A stretch of 64,000 nt of DNA from Flabesymbios commensalis. Lineage: Eukaryota; Annelida; Polychaeta; Terebellida; Flabelligeridae. The DNA is taken from NCBI GenBank assembly GCA_964017125.1, contig OZ024909.1:53825085-53889084 (forward strand), in the 5' to 3' direction. Shown here piece by piece: positions 35,701 to 43,600 of the stretch; the first letter of the stretch is position 1; every line of letters starts with the position of its first letter. The notes beneath the pieces were generated by a model. It ran no database searches and was not told the DNA's origin. It saw nothing but the letters and a program-made list of their open reading frames with translations. Both the position numbers and the translations under genes were made by a program.

Positions 35701-36349
35701 CCATACAGACATACCGTAAATCGGGGCTATTCCGGGGCTATTTTGCCAAGATACATTTTCGGGTATAAAAGTATCAATATTTCGAAAACTATCCAGTTGA
35801 TCTTAAAAATTCAAAAAGTTTTGTTATCAGCTCATTCAGTTCTATACACTGAAGGTGTTTATTTTGTATGTGGTTGAATTAATAATTTTTTTTGGCCACC
35901 CTAATTTAATTAGCCTTTGTTAATACTAAGACTAAGTCTAAGTTAGTTAGTTAGTTAGTAGCTAAGTAGGCTAATAATATGACTAGACTACCCTATTAAA
36001 TAAAAATAATAAAGTTAATTGTATAATTATGCTGCGATAAAATATTTAATCGATATATTTATATTATGGGCCATAATCAGATAATTAATGAGGTCATTTG
36101 CGTTCCTTTACGTGAATTCAACACCTTTACGTTCGTTTACGTGTTTTAGGTAGGCCCTACTGAGATAGGCCTAGATGACGGATTGAGTTGAAGTTTCAGA
36201 ATTCAGTTCACTCAGTGACTCACTTCTTCCAGAAATTTGGAGATGTCATAAACTTCGTCATGAATAACTATCCATAACGACTTCGCTGCTTTGTGCTGCC
36301 TGACCTCCTCCATTGTATACACTTGTTCTGATTTTTTCTCTTCCGACAT
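17634..36349 (-). CDS. CYB5: Cytochrome b5, membrane-anchored; six exons
   Basis: Exons at 36224-36349, 31996-32032, 31170-31261, 22649-22675, 21323-21363 and 17634-17718 join in frame to 135 residues plus stop, the family's usual length. Cytochrome b5 passes electrons from reductases to desaturases, P450s and hydroxylases at the ER (or outer mitochondrial) membrane. The haem domain holds HPGGEE with ligand His43 and VGHSSDARE with ligand His67, 24 apart as in known b5. Residues 86-108 form a polar, Pro/Thr-rich linker. Residues 113-132 (from WLIPLGIAIAAAL) are a tail anchor with YRF after it. All introns are GT-AG, four with GTGAGT donors. The start is the first in-frame ATG (36347-36349), with A at -3. 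Introns are about 4.2, 0.7, 8.5, 1.3 and 3.6 kb and full of repeats. Whether it is the ER or mitochondrial isoform cannot be told. I see no disabling change. Confidence 0.95.
17960..18310. repeat. Tandem repeat, about 155-bp unit
   Basis: GGTTAGAAnTnATTnGTCAAAAAC recurs at about 17973, 18123 and 18283, with CATTAGCGTCCGGAAACC and TGGCCACCAGAG between. It lies in cytochrome b5 intron 5. A shorter direct pair follows at 18336 and 18406 (CTGAACTATTTAGTTGnGAG). Confidence 0.8.
18770..19460. repeat. Degenerate tandem repeat, about 180-bp units
   Basis: Recurring phrases are CAGGATAAT, AGTTTTGTGAAGATC, AAATnTTGGTGACTGTA, GTTTACATG and ATGCAAATTAGCCAATT. Three to four decayed units in intron 5 of cytochrome b5. 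Confidence 0.6.
19514..19620. mobile_element. Palindromic MITE, CCCAGCAAACA family
   Basis: Ends CCCAGCAAACACAGGGCATT and GCCCCGTGTTTGCTG, with inner arms CCAATnnTGTTTCAATGTTGG around CCGTCTTCGACGCTG. A well preserved copy. Confidence 0.9.
19633..19975. mobile_element. Decayed CCCTTTAA element, piggyBac-like MITE group
   Basis: Starts ATTAACCCTTAAAGCGC and ends near GAGGGCTTAAAGGC. Internal hairpin-like GCAAATTGCTGTCGCAATTCGC. Similar in layout to 34989-35235 but diverged. Confidence 0.45.
20390..20449. repeat. 60-bp near-perfect palindrome
   Basis: Arms of 29 bp (TCGACTTCAGTCATCAGAAT then CTGACGTCT) mirror exactly around a 2-bp centre. It lies in intron 5 of cytochrome b5, inside a repeat that ends CCCCGCGCTGTAAGAGT. 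A related end, GGTCCCCGCGCAGTAAGAG, is at about 19998, and AGCGCGGGAACCGACTTTAG at about 24770. Confidence 0.9.
21150..21295. repeat. ATCTAT-rich microsatellite
   Basis: Imperfect TATATCTATATC repeats next to cytochrome b5 exon 5, on its 3' side in gene orientation. Confidence 0.75.
21323..21363 (-). CDS. CYB5: Cytochrome b5 exon 5 (linker)
   Basis: A 41-nt exon between TTTTTTTGCAG and GTGAGTTC. It encodes PKTPPTAPTVETG plus two bases of a split glycine codon, a proline/threonine-rich flexible linker. Confidence 0.88.
21621..21706. repeat. 20-bp tandem repeat, 4.3 copies
   Basis: The unit AGTGATCACCCATGATCATG repeats without change at 21621, 21641, 21661 and 21681, plus six bases. Each unit contains TGATCA palindromes. 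It lies in intron 4. Confidence 0.95.
22649..22675 (-). CDS. CYB5: Cytochrome b5 exon 4, 27-nt microexon
   Basis: Encodes only ADRETKSTK, in the linker between haem domain and anchor. The acceptor TTTTTGCAG and donor GTGAGTAA are strong. It is phase 0 at both sides, so skipping it would keep the frame and shorten the linker by nine residues. Confidence 0.85.
22941..23039. mobile_element. Palindromic MITE, CCCAGCAAACA family (diverged)
   Basis: AAACAAAGACGTTGGCTCAA on the left, GTGCCAACGCCTCGTGTTTG on the right, core CGTCTTCGACGCTGGCCC. Confidence 0.75.
23369..23476. mobile_element. Palindromic MITE, CCCAGCAAACA family
   Basis: CCCAGTAAACACAAAACATT and GTCTTGCGTTTGCTGGG at the ends, core TGGACCAACGTCGAAGACGT. 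The two halves mirror almost base for base. Confidence 0.9.
23491..23590. mobile_element. Palindromic MITE, CCCAGCAAACA family (ends decayed)
   Basis: Core GGGCCAGCGTCGCAGACGTT with arms AATGTTGGTTCAATGTTGG and its mirror. The outer ends (CTCAAACA, TCTCGTTTGAG) have drifted. It lies only 14 bp from the preceding copy. Confidence 0.8.
24051..24140. mobile_element. Palindromic MITE, CCCAGCAAACA family (partial)
   Basis: The left end CCCATCAAACACGGACGTTG and core GGGCCAACGTCGCAGACCAT are clear. The right end is lost. Confidence 0.7.
24172..24279. mobile_element. Palindromic MITE, CCCAGCAAACA family
   Basis: The arms GACCCAATGTTGCTCTAATG and its mirror flank CCGTCTTCGACGTCGG. The right end is CCTCGTGTTAGCTGGGTA. 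The left end has decayed. Confidence 0.85.
24302..24480. mobile_element. Partial CCCTTTAA element, piggyBac-like MITE group
   Basis: Left end TCAACCCTTTAAGCGCAAAG. The inner CAAATTTGAATAATATTG phrase is shared with 26255-26492. The right half is missing. Confidence 0.5.
25081..25185. mobile_element. Small palindromic element, 105 bp
   Basis: TGGGCGCGTATTC and GTACAAGTTACGATATAT on the left are mirrored by ATATATCGTAACTTGTAC and GAATACGGGCCCA on the right. The centre TCGGATTAATCCGA is itself palindromic. Looks like a full-palindrome MITE; no clear target duplication. Confidence 0.75.
25369..25407. mobile_element. Half MITE, CCCAGCAAACA family
   Basis: CCCAGCAAACATGAGACGTT then CCAATGTTGGTTTAA, broken before the core. 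Confidence 0.75.
26019..26129. mobile_element. Palindromic MITE, CCCAGCAAACA family, with TA flanks
   Basis: TA then CCCAGCCAACAAAACATTTG at the left, GTTTTGTGTTTGCTGGG then TA at the right. Core TGGACCAACGTCGAAGACGT. The best preserved copy here and the best case for a TA target. Confidence 0.92.
26255..26492. mobile_element. piggyBac-like MITE with internal hairpin
   Basis: Ends CCCTTTAACCGCCG and GGCGGTTAAAGGG, with TTAA at the right (26493-26496) and ATAA at the left. An internal hairpin at 26402-26455 pairs CACTTGAAGTTGTGGATCGC with GCGAGACACAACTTTAAGTG. A TTAA target and CCCTTT ends are the known signature of the piggyBac superfamily. Confidence 0.7.
27076..27315. mobile_element. piggyBac-like MITE flanked by TTAA
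   Basis: TTAA flanks at 27072-27075 and 27316-27319. Ends CCGTTGTGCTGCTG and CAGCAGGACAAGG. The internal hairpin near 27235-27290 pairs CATTTGAAGCTGGAATT-like arms (GTCATTTGAAGCTGGAA with TTCCAGCTTCAAATGAC). Confidence 0.75.
27680..27822. mobile_element. Half of a piggyBac-like MITE (reverse)
   Basis: Reverse complement of the left half of 26255-26492: GAGGTCAACCATTTTG, CATGTTTTATCTTTAAC and ATGAGCTATAATAGAAAA, ending AGTAAAAGGGTTA. The other half is absent. Confidence 0.65.
28711..28815. repeat. Two adjoining hairpins
   Basis: TATATGGGGTGATTGGTTAT with CATGTG pairs with CACATGATAGCCGATCACCC and CATATA. The word then repeats and closes with TCATGTGACCCTCTGAGAGG into GGTCACATGA. Lies in intron 3 of cytochrome b5. 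Confidence 0.8.
29850..29893. mobile_element. MITE relic, CCCAGCAAACA family
   Basis: Only ATAAACGTTGGGCTAAC and GTTTGCTGG remain. Confidence 0.4.
30440..30935. repeat. Diverged direct duplication
   Basis: 30440-30718 and 30815-30935 share GGGTCATAnAATATGGTGCT, CGCAGCGATnAATATAG, GGAAGGCCCGGGCAGCCTGC and AACAACTTTGAAATT. The second copy lacks about 160 bp of the middle. Confidence 0.8.
31170..31261 (-). CDS. CYB5: Cytochrome b5 exon 3 (residues 55-85)
   Basis: The acceptor CATTACAG and donor GTGAGTATG bound 92 nt. It encodes ATEAFEDVGHSSDARE, including the second haem ligand His67, then the end of the haem domain (LMADFHIGSLAA). Phase 0 at the 3' end. Confidence 0.95.
31388..31442. mobile_element. 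Right-end fragment of piggyBac-like MITE
   Basis: CCAAGTGGGTGAAAATATAA then CAGCAGGACAAGGGTTAA, as at the right end of 27076-27315. Confidence 0.55.
31996..32032 (-). CDS. CYB5: Cytochrome b5 exon 2 (residues 43-54)
   Basis: A 37-nt exon between the acceptor TGTTCCAG and the donor GTAATA. It begins at the haem-binding HPGGEE motif (ligand His43) and encodes HPGGEEVLLEQG. The last base starts a glycine codon finished in exon 3. Confidence 0.95.
32348..32914. repeat. Inverted repeat, arms about 100-115 bp
   Basis: Left arm 32348-32446 and right arm 32800-32914 are reverse complements: CTGGGCCTTCAGTATCGCAT, ATCAACGGGGGTGATCTCT and ATGGGTGGAAGGTGA. The loop is about 350 bp. Lies in intron 1 of cytochrome b5, just upstream of exon 2 in gene orientation. 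Confidence 0.85.
33841..34172. mobile_element. Non-autonomous DNA transposon, hAT-like ends
   Basis: Inverted ends CAGGGGTGGAAATTAG and CTAATTTCCAGCCCTG. Direct ATAGAG flanks (33835-33840, 34173-34178). CAGGG termini are usual for hAT elements, but hAT makes 8-bp duplications and only 6 match here. 332 bp, no coding. Confidence 0.8.
34455..35760. repeat. Cluster of GGGGCTATTTTGCCACC motifs
   Basis: The phrase or a close variant occurs at about 34461, 34479, 34498, 34839, 34862, 35328, 35498, 35722 and 35738, and reversed at 35472 (GGTGGCAAAATAGCC). Several sit in doubles. Lies in intron 1. The sequence between motifs does not align well, so this is not a simple tandem array. Confidence 0.7.
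34989..35235. mobile_element. piggyBac-like MITE with TTAA duplication
   Basis: TTAA flanks at 34985-34988 and 35236-35239. Ends CCCTTAGAACACTGA and TCAGTGCTTTAAGGG. The internal hairpin pairs CTTGAAGTTGTGTCTCGC with GCGATCCACAACTTGAAG. The cleanest copy of this family; it is inserted among the GGGGCTATTTTGCCACC motifs. Confidence 0.85.
36224..36349 (-). CDS. CYB5: Cytochrome b5 exon 1 (residues 1-42)
   Basis: Encodes MSEEKKSEQVYTMEEV and on through IHDEVYDISKFLEE, the N-terminal half of the haem fold (beta strands and the first haem-crevice helix). The donor GTGAGT follows directly (36223-36218). Phase 0 at the 3' end. No in-frame ATG lies upstream within the open frame. Confidence 0.95.
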
Positions 36350-36480
36350 TTTTGTGGCTAAAGACGTTTTCAACAGGAGAGAGTACAATTTGAGCAAAAT
36401 ACGTGACAAATAAGTCTGACATGCAGCGAGAAAGTGAGTGGGGGCACTGATCACCGGAAGTCAGATAATGCGGGCAGACA
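36350..36480 (-). promoter_or_regulatory. Likely 5' UTR and promoter of cytochrome b5
   Basis: Directly upstream of the b5 start codon. Contains an ETS-type CCGGAAGT (plus strand, 36454-36461) and no TATA box at a sensible distance, as is common for housekeeping genes. The transcription start is not visible from sequence. Confidence 0.45.
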
Positions 36481-36649
36481 AAAATCTATCAGTACAAGTT
36501 GGATACCAGAAAAGCCAAATAATTTAGTAAGATTAAGGGCCTAGGTCTTCCTCTTCTTCCAAGTAGGCCTACTGGCCAAACTTCAATAATGAAGACGGGG
36601 GCCAGGCATGCGTGCGGATAGGGTCGTTTTTTTGCAATCTGAACGCCAG

Positions 36650-37460
36650 GATATTGTAACTGTTATCGATCTTCAGCAGTTTGAGACCCCTTTAGACAAA
36701 AAGACATTTATAAATTAGAAAAAATTCAAAGAGCAGCAGCAAGATTTGTCATCCAAACTATAGACAAACAGCCAGTGTGACATCTCTCATTCAGAACCTG
36801 GGCTGTACTGACTTGAAAACAAGACGAAAAAATTCTAGACTTTTATGTATGTTTAAAATTTTAAATGAGTTAATCAGTCGAAATTACTATCAATGACCGT
36901 TTAATCTCAGCAGATAGAAGAACACGTGGTGGGCACAATAAGGCCTATAAACACATCAGAGCTAACACCACACTGGGACAAAATTCTTTTTGGCATCGAA
37001 CTATCCCTGATTAGAATTCTCTTCCGGCAGCTGCTATAGAATCGAAAACTGTGACAGCATTCAAGAGTCAGCTGGTCGACTAGATCTGCCAGCCTCTTTT
37101 CCCTCTCCAGCCTGATACTCCACAATGGAGGGCTGCTGGAGTATTCACTCAAAGTCAAAAGGCAAAGATCGAAATTCCTATCAATGACCGTTTAATCCCA
37201 GCGGACAGAAGAACACGTGGTGGGCACAATCAGGCCTATAAACATCTTAGAGCTAATACCACACTCGGACAAAATTCTTTTTTGCATCGGACTATCCCTG
37301 ATTGGAATTCTCTTCCGGCAGCTGCCATAGAATAAAAAACTGTGGCAGCGTTCAAGAGTCAGCTGGTTGACTAAGTCCACCAGCCCTTTCCCCCCTCCAG
37401 CCTAGAACTCCAAATAGGAGGTGCTGCTGGAGTACCAAGTCAAAGTTCAAAGATCAGATA
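36650..37460 (+). mobile_element. LINE 3' end (CR1/jockey-like), last 291 bp in tandem
   Basis: With frame changes it reads YKLEKIQRAAARFV, then SVTSLIQNLGCTDLK and RLLCMFKILNELISRNYY, the C-terminal region of CR1/jockey-type reverse transcriptases. The last part, DRLIPADRRTRGGHN to SLPAAAIESK, occurs twice (36879-37169 and 37170-37460, offset 291). The catalytic core is absent, so it is a 5'-truncated, decayed copy. It lies about 300 bp upstream of the cytochrome b5 promoter, in the opposite orientation. Confidence 0.8.
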
Positions 37461-37969
37461 TTTTTTAAAGGGACATGCCCAGGTCTAAAATAATCAGAAA
37501 ATCACTGATTTTATTTTGGTTTCTTAATATGACCATATGATGTAAACATGTCCATAGACTATATGGTTAAAAACACTGAAACTGTCACCACCAGGGATAG
37601 AAATGTCTTTACTTCTATTTTTTCTGTAAGAAATGTATACTAATTTTAAAGTGTGACCAACATGAAGATCTCATTGAAAGCTTTCAATAAATGTATGGTT
37701 TTCCATATGTACCGGTGGGCTACCTTGAGGGATTAGGCCTATACATGTTTTTCGCTGTGGAAAGAGAAAAAACGGCATTTTTGCCATTTTTTGTATGTCC
37801 ACATCAAAGGTGTTAAAATGGACATGATAATAAATTTTATTTGGAATTTCTAACTAGTTATTTTTATGGTATTATTTTTATGATATTATATCATCCTATC
37901 AACGATTGACGTTAGTGAAATATTGTATAGCCTACATTTATGATTGGAAATGTAATGTCCAAGAAAATT

Positions 37970-38340
37970 GTGTTTTCTACGTTATCTAAATGAATTCTTT
38001 ACCTAGTCTACTCAAGTTACGTATAACAGAGTTTCTATTGCAGGAAAATAACTGGGTTGTGGACAGTTTATATTTAAAAAAATATATGTGTTATTATACC
38101 ATCTTCATCTCGCACTTATGAAGCATGCAATTCACAAAAACACAACGTCATCGTTAAGGATATTTTCTACGTTATCAAAATTTCACAGATCTGGTTTGTT
38201 CATGTAGCTAATGATAACATAGAATGATTGCTCCTGAGAGCACAAAAAACAATCATTATCATATGCGACCATTTTATTCGGTAATGTACCTGCTATATAT
38301 CAAAATGTGTATTTCACGTTATATGTTTTCTACGTTATCG
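37970..38340. repeat. Recurring TTTTCTACGTTATC motif
   Basis: Occurs at about 37973, 38163 and 38327 (spacing about 190 and 164), again at about 41652, and reversed as GATAACGTAGAA at about 38967. Intervening sequence is weakly alike, so this may be an old satellite. Confidence 0.55.
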
Positions 38341-38599
38341 CTGTAGGTATGGTTCATAAATCATGGGATGGACAATTTTAACACATGCTATTTTCGTCTT
38401 TTGTGGTGGTGATTTATCAGACAATATGCATGATAAGTTTACATGGAATTTGTGGTACATTTGTACAGTTTTAGTAAGTAAAACTCGTAAATTAGGTATA
38501 TCTGAATATTTTCTTAATGACAATAGAATCATTACCTGTGAAATTATCGTGTAAAGAAATACATTACATGTAGTGACCAGACCTAAGGCTGGCTCGAAT

Positions 38600-38775
38600 A
38601 TGCATCATATAACACGGCACTGTTCTAAGAGTATACCTCCACAAACTGTGCTTCACTGTTATATTCTGAATAATTCTCCTCACTTGAAGTTGTGGATCGC
38701 GTTAGCGAGACACCACTTCAAGTGGGTGCAAAGTCAAATTTAAAAAAATTGGGGAGCGGCGCCTAAAGAGTTAAA
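38600..38775. mobile_element. Partial piggyBac-like MITE
   Basis: The hairpin CACTTGAAGTTGTGGATCGC with GCGAGACACCACTTCAAGTG and the right part GGGAGCGGCGCCTAAAGAGT match 26255-26492. The left end is not clear. Confidence 0.65.
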
Positions 38776-39544
38776 ATAGAATATTTATTGATCATCGCTA
38801 ATGAAAACTTCACGATGCACACATGCCTAGATAGCACAAGCAATGCTGGCACGACGTTGGCGGCTGTTCAAGTTGTCTTCCCAACGTGTAGTCAGTTGTT
38901 TATCAATATTGGCTGTATATCCACTACAGAACTAGGTGAGGCGTGGCTAAGTATTAAGTTACCTGAGATAACGTAGAACACATACGGATTTTGAATTAAA
39001 TTAAAAAACATTTCTAAATATCATATTACTAAATAAGGCCAGGTGTACTCTATGTTCGTTTGTGAGATTTTATTTATATGCCACCATGTATTATAGCCTA
39101 TATCTAAAGGATGGATCTATAAGCTCCATCGTGGTGTAAAGGAGTAGCCTGCAATATTAAAAAAGGCCGATATTTGAATGTATGCAGTACACGTGTCTTT
39201 AAGTTAAGAGTAAGTCAACATTTGTAAGTTATAATTGTATGTAGGCCTATATAACATACATGTATTTTTTTAATTATTTAAGATTGAGCAAATGTAGTCA
39301 ACATGGCTCGGAAATATACAGAATTTCTTTCAAATTTTCCCCAGTCACAGGTAGAAATATGGTGACTTACACCAAGAGATGTCTAAAACTTGTGTGTGTC
39401 GCAATGTGTTTCAAACCCACAAGATTTATTAGATCAGTCATCAGGTCACATAATGCCCTTAGTAGTAATTACAGGCAAAGGTGCAGGTTAATAATCTGAT
39501 GTCAAGTTTGACGATTCAGCAGCCGACTTTACCCCCCCCCCCTT

Positions 39545-39826
39545 CTCCCCCGATCACTCTACCTGTTCATCCATGTGCCATTTTAACCCCACGGCGAGCA
39601 TACAGTCCTGCAGCCGTTTCGGAGCGATGTACTTATAGCCCGCATTACATCTCCACCTCACTAAGTCCTCATTTACTCCAGAGTCAAGTGAAGTATTTGA
39701 GAGTGAAGTGCCCTTCCCAAAGACACAACATCGAAACAATGTTTCAATCCTGCACCAAGCGGGGTTCGAAACTTCACATCAGGCAACAACATTGGCAAAG
39801 CTCGACTTTCTAACCATTGTGTCACC
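39545..39826 (-). mobile_element. tRNA-derived SINE of another family, minus strand
   Basis: On the minus strand: GGTGACACAATGGTTAGAAA (A-box-like), then TTTCGAACCCCGC (B box), then TTGGGAAGGGCACTTCACTC, a body phrase of widespread metazoan tRNA SINEs. It ends near AACAGGTAGAGTGATCGGGG. Its body does not match the SINEs at 4548 or 14246. Confidence 0.75.
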
Positions 39827-40259
39827 TCTTTAATGCAAAATTTTCGTTGCTGCATTTCAGTCTCACTCATTTTGTGTTTTCTGAATTCTTATCAAGCTAA
39901 CACGGGACGTTGTAAGCGCAGATCCCCCTTTTTGCGCCAAATCTTTTAAAAAGTCCCCTAAATTGGTCTAAATACGCAAAAAAAATCTTGAGGCGAGCCC
40001 TCCAGACCATCTATGCCCCCTCCTTTTTCAAATCCTGGATCCGCCCTAACGCATGGCTAGGTGTAAACACAGAACAATTATCCTAATAGTGACTGGCTCG
40101 CCCCATGCATGCACACTAGTCAGGTAGCATATAGCATCAAAATTTAGGATTATCGTCACCGGGTGGATAAAAGCACCATTTTCTCAGGTTTCAATAGCCT
40201 ATCCTGAACAAAATTACTCTTGGAGCCCAAAATTATTTTCTACTTAAAATGCCAAAAAG

Positions 40260-40760
40260 TGACAAAATCCAAGATGGCTGCCATTTGTAGAAGATAAAAC
40301 AAAAAAATGTTATTATTTTGGACAGAATAGACGCAGATTCATGATGTTGGTGTCTAGCATACGGGTTTCAGTTATTCGTGACATATCGATGTAGTCAAAA
40401 AGTATTTTAAATATTGCATTGTGAATAAAATACAAGATGGCAGTCATTTGTGCAAGGTGGAACAATAAATTGATATCATTTTTGACAGAATAAAAGCAAA
40501 ATCATAAATTTGGTGTGTACCACAGGGTTTCCAATCATGTCTGACATAAGGGTGCGGCCATAACGTACATTAGGCAGCGTATTTTGAGAAAAAATCAAGA
40601 TGGCCGCCATTTGTGCAAGGTCAAAACAATAAATTGATATAATTGCCGACACAAAATAGAAGGTACTTTACTTTAAAGGTCTACCAGGTATGCCAGAGAG
40701 TAGCTTAAGCATTGCATTGTTGGTAAAATACAAGATGGCGCCATTTGCCAAGGCCAAACA
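40260..40760. repeat. Tandem repeat, about 165 bp x4
   Basis: CAAGATGGCnGCCATTTGTGC-type starts at about 40268, 40434, 40599 and 40731, each followed by AACAATAAATTGATATnATT and a TTTTGACAnAATA phrase. Confidence 0.85.
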
Positions 40761-41002
40761 AAGTTGAATCACAGTATTGTTTTGGTTGGTGGTTAATATA
40801 CACCATCCAAAATGTCTTTTGTGGAGGGGTGGACGAGCTCATGAGGGATTGATCATAATAAATTGATTTGATTGAAAAGCGAGTTTTAGATATCATAGAA
40901 TCTCTAGAATATCTATATTTCTAAAATGGTTTGTGGTACAAATACAACAACCCATACGCAGCATCATTGTGTGTCAAGCTCTGCAGCTGTGATGCCAGGC
41001 TT

Positions 41003-41111
41003 CCCAGCAAACAGAAGACGGTTAACCAATGTCGATTGAATGTTGGCCCAACGTCGTAGTTGACGAGGAAGCATTAAAATGACAATGGTTAAATGTATTT
41101 TGTTTGTTGTG
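41003..41111. mobile_element. Palindromic MITE, CCCAGCAAACA family
   Basis: CCCAGCAAACAGAAGACGGT and AAATGTATTTTGTTTGTTG at the ends, core GGCCCAACGTCGTAGTTGAC. The right half is drifting. Confidence 0.8.
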
Positions 41112-42234
41112 TTAAACATGCCATCAGACTCCTACACTCTCCCCACTATTATAGTTTGGAGGGGAGGGTGGGTGTGGAAATGGGGTGTCTAGAGTTCTAC
41201 CTGTCTAACGCCATGTTTCTCGACTTGAAGACTTGTTTTGTCAAGATGCCTGCATTGACATTTTCGTTATCATATGTGTTAAACGTTATCCATGCTTTCT
41301 ACGTTACACCCCTTTATTGATACGAATTATAACATTCGCATTGTATTGCTCCCCTTTAATAACATCAATTATCACACTATTGAAGCAGGTGCATTTCATA
41401 TCTGCTGCTATAATTCCATACTTGGCATTTATGAAAAACTACAAAGTCGAAGGAATCCAATAATCATGTTTTAGAACTATGTTTGATACATTATCAAAAC
41501 ACAACAAAAAGTAATAAACAACCTTTATAATCTTACCAAATATTCTCTATATTCCTAATTGTGCTACAAGGCTCTAAATATATATGAGAGAAACATAAAA
41601 TCTGGAGTTTCTTGTTATCAAGCTATGACCATATATTATCATACACTCGATGTTTTCTACGTTATCCACATACCAAGGATCATTAATTCATTATCAATGA
41701 CTAGTCCTCCATCGCATAGCTACAGAGTGTTGTATAAACCAAAGATAAGTGTTCAGAGTAAAATTTTCAGTTGAATCAAATGTTTTCTCTTCAGTCGGTT
41801 CAACATCAAACATTCCGTATGTATGTCATTTTATCTTACAGTGGTTCCCTTTGTTTTGTAAAAGATTCAGTGTTGATTTAAAGGGAAAATATGAGGTTTT
41901 TCATAACGACGCACCCTTTTTTGAACATTTATCACTTATTGTCTCGAACTTACAATGACGCATGGTATGCATTTTATCTTTGGGGCTTGTTACTTTAATG
42001 CAGTCTATCAATTTCTTCAGAGGTAGTCACTGATAACGTATAAAACAAGGATGAAATTTATAATAAATTAGGCAATAGCTCACTGGGACATTAAAACAGG
42101 CAGAAAAGGTATTGGATGACAAAAACAATTGTACAGGAAATATTTTTAATATTCTCAATTCCAGTGGTGACAGTTTCAGTGGTTTCACCCATATATATGT
42201 AGAACTACTAGAGTTTTTTTTAGTTTTTGTGCTG

Positions 42235-43600
42235 CGTTTTTACCAGTTAGGCTAGATACAGAGACGAAATTTCCGTATTTCTTATTTTTAACATGGTTGT
42301 CAATAATTAGAAAGAGAGAAATAGTCCTGCACCTCCCAGTTGCTAGCAGTCTTTGAATACTGGACACGCATCTTGGATAGTAAGTGGCAATGCAGTGGAT
42401 TCCATTTATCTTGACTTCAGAAAGGTCTTTAACACAGTTCCACACGCACGCCTACTGGCAAAGCTAGAAGGCTATGGAGTAACAGAAAAATACCTGGCAT
42501 GGATAAATGCTTTTCTGGATTGTAGGAAACAAAGAGTCATCATAAATGGAGAGGAATCATCCTGGGAAGATGTCACTAGTGGTATACCACAGGGGTCGCT
42601 CCTAGGTCCAGTACTATTTGTGATATTTATAAATGACCTACCAGATGTAGTAAAACAGTCTGTGCAGATGTTCGTGGATGACACCAAAATGTGGAGTAAG
42701 ATAAGCAATCTCCAAGACTGTGTGTATCTACGGGAGGACATAGACAAACTACAATTTTTTTCTAAACAGTGGCTTTTAGCCTTCAATATAACCAAATGCA
42801 AAATAATGCGACTGGGGAACAGATTACCAGTACAAAATGGGTGAAAATCAACTTGGAGGAAACTATATATCAGTGAGAAAAACATGGGAATTTACATTGA
42901 TAATAAATTGAGGCTATCCGACCACGTTGATGCTGCTGTGAATAAAGCAAATATGCTAGTAGGCCTTATTAGAAGGTCATACGAACACCTAGATGGGGAC
43001 AGCCTTGTGCAACTGTAGGCCTAGAAGCTAGGCGTTAGTAAAACCACATCTCGAATATGGGCATGTAATTTGGCCGCTTTGCTTTAAAGCAGACTTGAAC
43101 AAGATAGAGAATATACAAAGAAGGATGACCAAACTCATACCACAGATTCGAGATATAGAATACCCAGAGAGACTCCGGATCTTAAAGCTACCATCATCAT
43201 ATCGGAGAAGTCGGGGCGACATGATTGAAGTTTATAAATTATTAACGGGAAAATACAGCACCAATGAGGGACTATTAAAAATCAACAGGAACAGTAGTAC
43301 AATTAAAGGGGGCACCACCTAAAACTAGAGATGCGACGATTTAGGCTGCAAATCCGTAAGCATTCATTCCCCATAAGGGTTGTAAACCCGTGGAATTCGC
43401 TTCCGAAACATGTCGTTCTAGTCCCAACTCTCAGCACTTTTAAAAGCAGACTTGACAGATACTGGGGGTATTTTCAATATAAGTTGGATAAACCTCCGCA
43501 CACAAACACACACAGAAGAAACAGACTAGCCTATAGCTCAAGACAATGAAGAGCTACATGTATCTGACGATAACAGTCAACAGGTTTCTGACATACAAAA
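42235..43600 (+). mobile_element. LINE, CR1/jockey-like reverse transcriptase, decayed
   Basis: Main frame 42353-42844: SIYLDFRKVFNTVPH (RT motif A region), SGIPQGSLLGPVLFVIFIND (motif B region) and MFVDDTK in place of the usual FADD box. In another frame just upstream, CTSQLLAVFEYWT continues the same protein, so there is one frameshift near 42375. After 42844 frames change again: MGIYIDNKLRLSDHV, IQRRMTKLIPQIRDIEYPER and VNPWNSLPKHVV, the usual C-terminal end of this group. No endonuclease domain upstream: 5'-truncated. About four breaks; not active. Confidence 0.9.

Noticed and set aside
38800-38940. Another CCCAGCAAACA-family MITE (GCACGACGTTGGCGGCT)
   Set aside because: Only a few core-like words; no ends or mirror arms can be traced.
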